This document shows, piece after piece, positions 1-5,982 of a stretch of DNA of 11,644 nt. Under the pieces are notes generated by a model. The model was not told where the DNA came from. It saw nothing but the letters and a program-made list of their open reading frames with translations, and ran no database searches. The position numbers were made by a program, and so were the translations under genes. Every line of letters starts with the position of its first letter. Position 1 is the first letter of the stretch. This stretch comes from CAKTOF01 sp964544345. GTDB lineage: Bacteria; Bacillota; Clostridia; Oscillospirales; Oscillospiraceae. The stretch lies in the NCBI GenBank assembly GCA_964544345.1, contig CAZJBT010000063.1, forward strand, positions 1-11,644. Reading direction: 5' to 3'.

Positions 1-526
1 GGCAGGGATTGTTCTTCTGGCGGCGGTTGAGGATCTGGATGACGCGCTCCGTCTCGACCTCGCGGCCGACGACACGATCCAGCCCGCCGGCGCGCGCCTT
101 GTCGGTCAGGCACTGGCAATACGTCTCGAGGAACTTCTTCTTTTTCGAGCCGCGCTGGCTGGACTGTTTCGACTGCTCGCGTGATTCCTTCGGCTCTTTC
201 GGCGCGGGCGGATTGTCACTGGCGGAAAAGAGCTTGTTGAGGAACGGAAACGTCGCGGTCTGGCTCTCGTTGTCGTCGGACTCATCGTCGTCGCGAACCG
301 TCAGCGCCTCCTCGCCGCCGAGTGCCTCAAGCATCTCGCCGGAGAGAGAATCCAGTTCATCCTCGTTAATGCCCATCTTCTGCATCAGATCCTCCACCGG
401 TTTGATCTTCAGTTCCTTGGCGCACTTGAGGCAGAGACCCTCATTCTTCGATGTGCCGTTTTCGATCCGCGTAATAAAGATCACGGCCACGTTCTTTTTG
501 CATCTGGTACACAACGTTGGCTGCAT
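1..526 (-). CDS. ClpE-like ATP-dependent Clp protease ATP-binding subunit (N-terminal part, cut by window edge)
   Basis: Only the first 175 codons are in the window; the gene runs off the left edge. Residues 1-40 form a zinc ribbon with two CxxC pairs (C6/C9 and C32/C35). A helical segment (about 42-70), an acidic linker (78-88) and a Lys/Ser/Gln-rich linker (110-131) follow. Residues 132-175 match the start of the first AAA+ domain of ClpC/ClpE proteins (LDRVVGREVETERVIQILNRR, then KNNPC just before the expected Walker A). There is no double Clp_N repeat between zinc ribbon and AAA+ domain, which is the ClpE arrangement rather than ClpC. By family knowledge such proteins unfold substrates for ClpP in the cytoplasm. 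The start is set by AAGGAG eight bases upstream of ATG. The gene has its own promoter (575-603) and lies after the DUF5711 gene. The catalytic parts are not visible, so the exact subfamily is inferred. Confidence 0.87.
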   Translation of the reverse strand, partial: MQPTLCTRCKKNVAVIFITRIENGTSKNEGLCLKCAKELKIKPVEDLMQKMGINEDELDSLSGEMLEALGGEEALTVRDDDESDDNESQTATFPFLNKLFSASDNPPAPKEPKESREQSKQSSQRGSKKKKFLETYCQCLTDKARAGGLDRVVGREVETERVIQILNRRQKNNPC

Positions 527-574
527 GGCAAAAACTCCTTAATCACTGCTGCGGGGCTGCCGCTGGTGGTTTTC

Positions 575-603
575 AGTATAACAAGGTCAGGGTGAAAAAG
601 CAA
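575..603 (-). promoter_or_regulatory. sigma-A-type promoter of the ClpE-like gene
   Basis: Read on the minus strand, a -35 TTGCTT (603-598) and a -10 TATACT (580-575) are separated by exactly 17 bases. The predicted start near 568 gives a leader of about 40 nt before the ATG at 526. The 85-bp gap to the DUF5711 stop holds no clear terminator, so read-through from the upstream operon could add to expression. No convincing CIRCE or CtsR operator is present. Confidence 0.7.
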
Positions 604-611
604 ACTCCATT

Positions 612-1790
612 TTACGGGATAAACAGAGAGGCTGAGCTGCCCGCGATGAGCAGCGCCGTGCCGTCATCCCGCATCAAAACCTCGGTCGCCGCACCGGTAT
701 CGGCCGTCTGCGCGTATAGCTCGAGGTCGCTTGTATAAATGTTCAGCCCGTCGACGGTCAGCACCGCCAAATATTTTCCACAGGCTGAAAGGCTGAGGAT
801 CTCCACACCGATGTAGCGTTCAGCGCTCTCCATCGATGACGCGTCCACCGTGACGATGGAATAGCGGCTGCCTGCCTGATATGTATTCAGGGACAGCGCA
901 AGAAATCCGTCGCCGCCGAGGGCGTAATCCTTAAGATAGCGATCAGAATAGTCATAGCTGCCGAGCAAGCTGCCGTCGCTGCCAGCCAATACGGCGGCCG
1001 TTTCCCCGACCGCACAGATCGTGCCGTCGGGCAGATAGTCGAGGTCGTACACGAGCAGGTTCCCCAGCGGCAGCGCCACAGGATCGTCCTGCGCGGCGGT
1101 ATCGAAAAGTAAAAGCGTACTCTCATAGATATGCTCCGACTGGCCGATGCTGACCGCAGCGGCCTGCGCGCCCGTCTCCGAGACGGCGCATGGGCTAAGA
1201 AAGCTGCTCGACGAGTACCACTTGTAGATCTCCTGCTGGCTCTCATCAAGCACGGTCAGAACAGTTTTCTTTCCGTTTTCCACCGCACAGTAGCAGATCG
1301 CGTCGCCAGATGAGATATCCGCGTCGAGCAGCGGGCCGCCGGTCGTCACCTGTGCGGTAACGCCGCGGGTGCTGCTGACGGCAAGCAGCCGCGTGCCTCC
1401 GATGTCATAGGCCAGCGTCACCTTGCTCCCTGCGGACGCGGCGGGCGCGGAGAATACGCTGGAGACCGTGTAAAGCTCGTCGCCGGTCTCGTCGTAGACG
1501 GTCAGGCCGCCGACCGAGGCGATGGAAAGGCCGCGATCCACGGCGGCGAACGAGTTGGAGCTGTGCTGATCGAAGGAGAACCGGCCATCCGCCTCCGACT
1601 GCGAAACGTTGAGATAGCGGACAAAGCGCCGCACTCCGTCGAGGCTCACATGATCCCACAGCAGCACGACGACCACTGCCAGGGACACCAGCACGACCAG
1701 TGTGATGAGCGACGCGACGCGCAGCCTCATACCGCGGCGCTTCTTCCCCGGACGATCCGGGTAGATCCGCGTAATGTTATTCTCCGACAT
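612..1790 (-). CDS. DUF5711 family membrane-anchored protein
   Basis: A 392-residue protein with a basic cytoplasmic N-terminus (PDRPGKKRRGMRLR, residues 11-24), one hydrophobic segment (about 26-45) and a large extracytoplasmic domain. The domain is rich in short beta-strand repeats of the kind seen in beta-propeller proteins: alternating self-describing strands such as GLTVYDETGDELYTV, LLVYDLDYLPDGTICAVG and LAVLTVDGLNIYTSDLELY. The overall plan matches the clostridial DUF5711 family, whose function is unknown to me. The open frame extends upstream to 1913, but the ATG at 1790 is preferred because GGGAGG lies nine bases before it and the extra residues are Arg-rich shadow sequence. The start overlaps the last 14 nt of truA, which suggests translational coupling. 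It is the last gene of the operon before the Clp gene. A surface sensor or scaffold role is only a guess. Confidence 0.8.
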   Translation of the reverse strand: MSENNITRIYPDRPGKKRRGMRLRVASLITLVVLVSLAVVVVLLWDHVSLDGVRRFVRYLNVSQSEADGRFSFDQHSSNSFAAVDRGLSIASVGGLTVYDETGDELYTVSSVFSAPAASAGSKVTLAYDIGGTRLLAVSSTRGVTAQVTTGGPLLDADISSGDAICYCAVENGKKTVLTVLDESQQEIYKWYSSSSFLSPCAVSETGAQAAAVSIGQSEHIYESTLLLFDTAAQDDPVALPLGNLLVYDLDYLPDGTICAVGETAAVLAGSDGSLLGSYDYSDRYLKDYALGGDGFLALSLNTYQAGSRYSIVTVDASSMESAERYIGVEILSLSACGKYLAVLTVDGLNIYTSDLELYAQTADTGAATEVLMRDDGTALLIAGSSASLFIP

Positions 1791-2544
1791 GGAACCGCGC
1801 CTCCCCATCGTCATACCAGAGCTGCGACATATAAAGCCCGCCGGGCGGCACCGTCGGGCCGGCCGCCGTGCGATCGCCGGAGGCAAGCAGCGCACCGATC
1901 CCCTCCGGATCAAGCTTCCCCTCCGCGCAGTAGACCACGGTGCCGGTCATCGCCCGCACCATGTTGTACAGAAAGCCGTTCGCGCATACGCGCAGCTCGA
2001 TGAACGACCCATGGCGTTCTACATTGAAATAATAGACCGTCCGCACCGTGCTTTTGACCTCTGTGCCGACCGAACGCACGGCGGCAAAGTCATGTGTGCC
2101 GACGAACTGCTGCGCCGCGCGCTGCATGATCCCCTCGTCAAGCGAACGCGGATAAAACCACGCCCGGTTGACATAAAACGGGTCGCGAATGCGGGAGTTA
2201 TAAATCAGGTAGGTATATTCCTTACGCACGCACGAGTCGATGGCGTTGAAGGCGTCGTGCACATCCCAGGCACTGCGGACAACGATGTCCTCCGGCAGGT
2301 GCGTGTTCAGCGCATAGGGCACCCGCTCGGCCGGGATGCGTGAATCGGTATGGAAATTGGCGACATAGGTCTTGGCGTGCACGCCCGCATCCGTACGGCC
2401 GCAGCCGACGATCTTGACCGGATGGCCGACGACGGCCGCCGCCGCCCGTTCGAGCGTTTCGCAAACCGTGACCTCGGTCTTCTGCACCTGCCAGCCATGG
2501 TAGGCTGTTCCCTCATACATCAGTTGCAGTGCAATATTGCGCAT
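1777..2544 (-). CDS. truA: tRNA pseudouridine(38-40) synthase TruA
   Basis: A 255-residue cytoplasmic enzyme of normal length for the family. TruA isomerises uridine to pseudouridine at positions 38-40 of the tRNA anticodon arm. The catalytic aspartate is D52 in the motif GCGRTDAGVHA (48-57 region), and other family hallmarks are present: YEGTAYHGWQ near the N-terminus, VRKEYTY (106-112), FVGTHDFAAV (147-156) and ANGFLYNMVR (188-197). The start is the ATG at 2544 with a perfect AGGAGG six bases upstream; the frame remains open to 2688 but that is the overlapping ecfT region. It follows ecfT with an 8-nt gap. The order ecfA1-ecfA2-ecfT-truA is widespread in Firmicutes, but there rplM-rpsI usually follow, whereas here DUF5711 follows. 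Confidence 0.97.
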   Translation of the reverse strand: MRNIALQLMYEGTAYHGWQVQKTEVTVCETLERAAAAVVGHPVKIVGCGRTDAGVHAKTYVANFHTDSRIPAERVPYALNTHLPEDIVVRSAWDVHDAFNAIDSCVRKEYTYLIYNSRIRDPFYVNRAWFYPRSLDEGIMQRAAQQFVGTHDFAAVRSVGTEVKSTVRTVYYFNVERHGSFIELRVCANGFLYNMVRAMTGTVVYCAEGKLDPEGIGALLASGDRTAAGPTVPPGGLYMSQLWYDDGEARFHVGE

Positions 2545-2552
2545 AGAGCCTC

Positions 2553-3359
2553 CTATAAGCCGAACCGGCGCAGTACGATGACAGCGGCGAGCAGCGCAGC
2601 GCAGCACACGCCCGCATACGCGTCGCAGGCAGCGTAGCGGAGCTGCTTCAGCCGCGTGCGGCCGGTGCCGCCGTGGTAGCAGCGGCACTCCATCGCCGTC
2701 GCCAGCTCATCGGCGCGGCGGAACGCGCTGATAAACAGCGGCACGAGCACCGGGATGAGCGCCTTGGCCCGCCGGATCAGGCTGCCGGAATCAAAATCCG
2801 CGCCGCGTGCCTTCTGTGCCGAGATGATCTTGTCGGTTTCTTCAATGAGCGTCGGGATAAAGCGGAGCGCAATGGACATTATCATCGCCAACTCGTGCAC
2901 TGGAACATGGAGCTTTTTGAGCGGGCCGAGCAAGCTCTCGATGGAGTCGGTCAGCGCGATCGGCGAGGTAGTGTAGGTCAAAAGAAACGTCCCCATGACA
3001 AGCATCACGATCCGGATGACCATGAAGAACGCGTTCTCGACACCCTCAAGCGAGATGGTGAACACCCAGAAGTGCGCCAGGACATGCTCGCCACCTGTGT
3101 AGAGCACATTGAGCACGGCAGTGATCACGATGATGACGATCAGCGGCTTGAGTCCCTTGAGCATGGTTTTCAGACGGACATGCGAGACGGCGATACACAC
3201 CGCCAGGAACACCAGCACGAGCGCATATGAGACAAACCATTTTGCCAAAAACAGCGCCACGATATACACGATGAGCGCGAGCAGCTTCGCGCGCGGGTCG
3301 AGCCGGTGGAGCAGCGACGTACCCGGGAAATACTGGCCGAGCGTGATATCCTTCAGCAT
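2553..3359 (-). CDS. ecfT: ECF transporter transmembrane component EcfT
   Basis: A 268-residue integral membrane protein, the shared T component that couples the two EcfA ATPases to interchangeable substrate-binding S components for vitamin or metal uptake. Hydrophobic segments lie at about 26-58, 71-87, 110-131, 155-170 and 245-263. Family signatures are LHRLDPRAKLLAL near the N-terminus, the first coupling motif AQKARGADF (ARG at 184-186) and the second coupling-helix motif AMECRCY (CRC at 225-227, where many relatives have ARG or SRC). The ATG at 3359 overlaps the ecfA2 stop by 7 nt, and GGGAG lies upstream. No S component is encoded in the window, so the module is of the group II (shared) type and the substrate cannot be inferred. 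Confidence 0.95.
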   Translation of the reverse strand: MLKDITLGQYFPGTSLLHRLDPRAKLLALIVYIVALFLAKWFVSYALVLVFLAVCIAVSHVRLKTMLKGLKPLIVIIVITAVLNVLYTGGEHVLAHFWVFTISLEGVENAFFMVIRIVMLVMGTFLLTYTTSPIALTDSIESLLGPLKKLHVPVHELAMIMSIALRFIPTLIEETDKIISAQKARGADFDSGSLIRRAKALIPVLVPLFISAFRRADELATAMECRCYHGGTGRTRLKQLRYAACDAYAGVCCAALLAAVIVLRRFGL

Positions 3360-4216
3360 AGGCGGCTCTCCCGGCAGGCGAGGATGGCCTGCTTCGCCTG
3401 TTCGATCGTGAACACGGACGGGTCGACGTCAAGCCCCAGCGCACGCAGGCGCAGAAATACCGATGTGACCATCGGCACGTCGAGACCGATCTGCGTCAGC
3501 TCACCCGCATGCGCGAACACCTCGCGCGGCGTGCCCTGCATCGCGATCGCGCCGCGGTTCATGACAACGAGCCGGTCGGAGGCCTCAGCGACCTCCTCCA
3601 TCGAGTGGCTGACCATGATGATCGTCGCGCCGACAGCCTTCTGATAGTCGCGGATATTCTGGAGCACGCTGGCGCTTCCAACCGGATCCAAGCCTGCAGT
3701 CGGTTCATCGAGGATCAGTACATCCGGCTCCATGGCAATGACGCCGGCGATGGCGGCGCGGCGCTTCTGCCCGCCGGACAGATCGAACGGCGAGCGGTCG
3801 AGCTGCTCATCCGTCAGGCCGACAAAGCCCGCAGCGCGCTCGACGCGGCGCGCGATCTCCTGGTCATCGAGCCCCATGTTGCGCGGGCCGAAGGCGATAT
3901 CCTTGCGGACTGTCTCTTCAAAGAGCTGATACTCCGGGTATTGAAACACCAGGCCGACCTTGAAGCGGATCGACCGGGTGAATTCCTTCGATTGAAAAAT
4001 ATCCCGGCCGTCGAACAGAACCTGGCCGGACGTGGGCTGCAGCAGGCCGTTGAGATGCTGCATCAGCGTCGACTTGCCGGAGCCGGTGTGGCCGATGATG
4101 CCGATAAACTCGCCGCGCTCCGCCGAGAAATCCACGCTGCGCAGCGCGTATTGCTCAAACGGCGTGCCGGCGCTGTAGATATGCGTTAAATTCTTTGTCT
4201 CGAGTATGGGTGCCAA
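3353..4216 (-). CDS. ecfA2: ECF transporter ATPase EcfA2
   Basis: A 287-residue ABC ATPase, half of the EcfA1/EcfA2 heterodimer powering the ECF transporter on the cytoplasmic face. Visible motifs are Walker A GHTGSGKS (42-49), Q-loop VFQYPEYQLF (Q92), signature LSGGQKRR (146-153), Walker B VLILDEP with catalytic E171, and the switch histidine H204 in MVSHSM. The C-terminal extension (about 230-287) is typical of EcfA proteins. The YPEYQLFEETV wording after the Q-loop distinguishes A2 from A1. I place the start at the TTG at 4216, because GGAGG (4229-4225) lies eight bases upstream. A longer reading from TTG 4231 would consume that ribosome binding site as coding sequence. It sits 24 nt after ecfA1 and overlaps ecfT by 7 nt. 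Confidence 0.95.
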   Translation of the reverse strand: MAPILETKNLTHIYSAGTPFEQYALRSVDFSAERGEFIGIIGHTGSGKSTLMQHLNGLLQPTSGQVLFDGRDIFQSKEFTRSIRFKVGLVFQYPEYQLFEETVRKDIAFGPRNMGLDDQEIARRVERAAGFVGLTDEQLDRSPFDLSGGQKRRAAIAGVIAMEPDVLILDEPTAGLDPVGSASVLQNIRDYQKAVGATIIMVSHSMEEVAEASDRLVVMNRGAIAMQGTPREVFAHAGELTQIGLDVPMVTSVFLRLRALGLDVDPSVFTIEQAKQAILACRESRLC

Positions 4217-4224
4217 CGTCTCTT

Positions 4225-4229
4225 CCTCC
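4225..4229 (-). promoter_or_regulatory. ribosome binding site that decides the ecfA2 TTG start
   Basis: GGAGG on the minus strand followed after eight bases by TTG (4216-4214). There is no ATG or GTG in frame at a suitable distance, so ecfA2 very likely starts with the rare codon TTG. This may lower its translation relative to ecfA1, which starts with ATG. Confidence 0.65.
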
Positions 4230-4240
4230 AAAGGGATGAA

Positions 4241-5095
4241 TCAGGCTCGCAAAGCCTCAAAGATCGCCTGCGCGCAGCCGTCCACCGACAGCGCGGAGAG
4301 CGGCAGATCGAAGCCGCACCGATTCAGCTCGAAAAGCAGCTTCGTCGTATCCGGCACGGCGAGCTGTGCGTGCTCTAAAAGCTCCACCTGTGAAAACACC
4401 TCGACCGGCGTGCCGTCAGCGATAAACTTCCCGTCGTCCATCACGATCACGCGGTCGGCCGCAATGGCCTCGCGCATGTGGTGCGTGATAAGCACCACCG
4501 TCACGCCCTTCTCGCGGTTGAGCCGGGAGATAGTCGCAATGACCTCCCGTCTGCCCTGCGGGTCGAGCATGGCCGTCGGCTCGTCGAGCACGATGCATTT
4601 TGGTTGCATCGCGATCACGCCCGCGATCGCGATACGCTGCTTCTGGCCGCCGGAGAGCAGGTGCGGTGCATGCATTGCATACTCCGACATATCAACGGCC
4701 GCGAGCGCGTCGTCCACGCGTTTTCGGATCTCCGCCGGCTGAACGCCGAGGTTCTCCGGCGCAAATGCGACGTCCTCCTCCACGACATTGGCCACGATCT
4801 GGTTGTCCGGATTTTGGAACACCATACCGACTGTAGAGCGTACATCGAGGAGCTTTTCCTCGTCGGAGGTGTTGATCCCGTAGACCCACATCGAGCCGCC
4901 GGAGGGCAGCAGGACGGCGTTGAAGTGCTTCGCCAGCGTCGACTTGCCCGAGCCGTTGTGCCCGAGGATGACAACGAACGAGCCAGCCTCGACCTCAAGC
5001 TCCAAGCCCTCAAAGACCGGAAGCGGAAGCGCGCCCTCCTCCGCGTCGGCGGGATAAGTAAATGTGAGATCCTCTGCTCGGATAACGGTTTCCAT
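4241..5095 (-). CDS. ecfA1: ECF transporter ATPase EcfA1
   Basis: A 284-residue ABC ATPase, partner of EcfA2. It carries Walker A GHNGSGKS (45-52), Q-loop VFQNPDNQIVANVVEEDVAF (Q94), signature LSGGQKQR (147-154), Walker B CIVLDEP with catalytic E172, D-loop AMLDP (175-179) and switch histidine H205 in LITHHM. The QNPDNQ wording and the MDPxG-like MLDPQGR are typical of EcfA1. The frame is open to 5131, but the ATG at 5095 is preferred: GAGGTGA lies five bases before it, complementary to the 16S anti-SD, and the domain normally begins right there. The upstream methyltransferase stop codon TGA (5103-5101) is part of this ribosome binding site, so the two genes are probably translationally coupled. 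Confidence 0.96.
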   Translation of the reverse strand: METVIRAEDLTFTYPADAEEGALPLPVFEGLELEVEAGSFVVILGHNGSGKSTLAKHFNAVLLPSGGSMWVYGINTSDEEKLLDVRSTVGMVFQNPDNQIVANVVEEDVAFAPENLGVQPAEIRKRVDDALAAVDMSEYAMHAPHLLSGGQKQRIAIAGVIAMQPKCIVLDEPTAMLDPQGRREVIATISRLNREKGVTVVLITHHMREAIAADRVIVMDDGKFIADGTPVEVFSQVELLEHAQLAVPDTTKLLFELNRCGFDLPLSALSVDGCAQAIFEALRA

Positions 5096-5100
5096 GCGTT

Positions 5101-5961
5101 TCACCTCGTCCATCTGCCGGCGCTGCCGCACGGCAGGACAAGCCCGGAGTCGGTCACCGGCAGGCCAAGCTCATCGCACGCCGACGAGCCGCCGTACTTT
5201 TTACCGACGATCGAGTCGAGAATATAGCCCAGCACCGACGGAGCCAGACCCGTGGTGTAGGAATTGATGATGACAAACAGCGGATCGTCCGACAGCACGC
5301 CTGCGGCCAGCTCGACGAACGGATAGAGATCCTTTTCAAGCTTCCAGATCTCACCCGATGGGCCGCGGCCATAGGAAGGCGGATCCATAACGATCGCGTC
5401 ATAGCGCCGCCCGCGGCGGATCTCTCGCTCGACAAACTTGGCGCAGTCGTCCACGATCCAGCGGATAGGGGCGCTTTCCAGGCCGGACGACTTTGCGTTT
5501 TCCTTCGCCCAGGCGACCATGCCCTTTGCCGCATCGACATGGCAGACGCTCGCACCGGCCGCGGCGGCCGCAACGGTCGCGCCGCCGGTATAGGCAAACA
5601 GATTCAGCACCGACACAGGCCGGCCTGCCGAACGGATCTTCTCATCGATAAAATCCCAATTTGCAGCCTGCTCGGGAAAAATCCCAGTGTGCTTGAAGTT
5701 CATCGGTTTGACATTGAAGGTCAGATCGCGGTAACTGATGTTCCATCGGTCTGGCAGCGCGTGCTGCGACCAATGCCCGCCGCCGGACGACGAGCGTGCA
5801 TAGCGCGCATCGTACCGGCTCCAGAGCCGGTCGGAGCGTTTCGTCTGCCAGATGACCTGCGGATCCGGGCGCACCAGGATATACTTCCCCCACCGCTCAA
5901 GCTTTTCGCCGTCAGAGCAGTCGATCACTTCATAGTCCTTCCACTGGTCAGAAATCCACAT
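5101..5961 (-). CDS. class I SAM-dependent methyltransferase (RlmI/Methyltrans_SAM type)
   Basis: A 286-residue cytoplasmic methyltransferase. Residues 118-128 (LNLFAYTGGAT) are SAM-binding motif I, D143 in CHVDAAKGMVAWAKENA is the acidic residue contacting the SAM ribose, WIVDDCAKF (168-176) is the motif III region, and DPPSYGRGPSGEIW (193-206) is the DPPx motif IV common in RNA/nucleobase methyltransferases. The pattern resembles COG1092 rRNA methyltransferases (RlmI/RlmK family), but the N-terminal PUA domain of RlmI is absent and residues 1-115 are a short different N-terminus (KPMNFKHTGIFPEQAANW). By family a role in rRNA base methylation is likely; the exact target cannot be told. The start ATG at 5961 has GGAG seven bases upstream. 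It lies 21 nt after the penicillin-binding protein gene and 5 nt before ecfA1. Confidence 0.88.
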   Translation of the reverse strand: MWISDQWKDYEVIDCSDGEKLERWGKYILVRPDPQVIWQTKRSDRLWSRYDARYARSSSGGGHWSQHALPDRWNISYRDLTFNVKPMNFKHTGIFPEQAANWDFIDEKIRSAGRPVSVLNLFAYTGGATVAAAAAGASVCHVDAAKGMVAWAKENAKSSGLESAPIRWIVDDCAKFVEREIRRGRRYDAIVMDPPSYGRGPSGEIWKLEKDLYPFVELAAGVLSDDPLFVIINSYTTGLAPSVLGYILDSIVGKKYGGSSACDELGLPVTDSGLVLPCGSAGRWTR

Positions 5962-5982
5962 AGGCAGTCTCCAAATTCTAGA

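Noticed and set aside
575..603. Possible CtsR operator (AAGGTCAGGGTGAAAAAG, 583-600)
   Set aside because: It has only partial resemblance to the tandem GGTCAAA heptads, with mismatches in both halves and wrong spacing.
3353..5095. A complete ABC exporter or a dedicated cobalt transporter (CbiMNQO)
   Set aside because: Two different EcfA-type ATPases plus EcfT, with no CbiM, CbiN or S component nearby, fit the shared group II ECF module.
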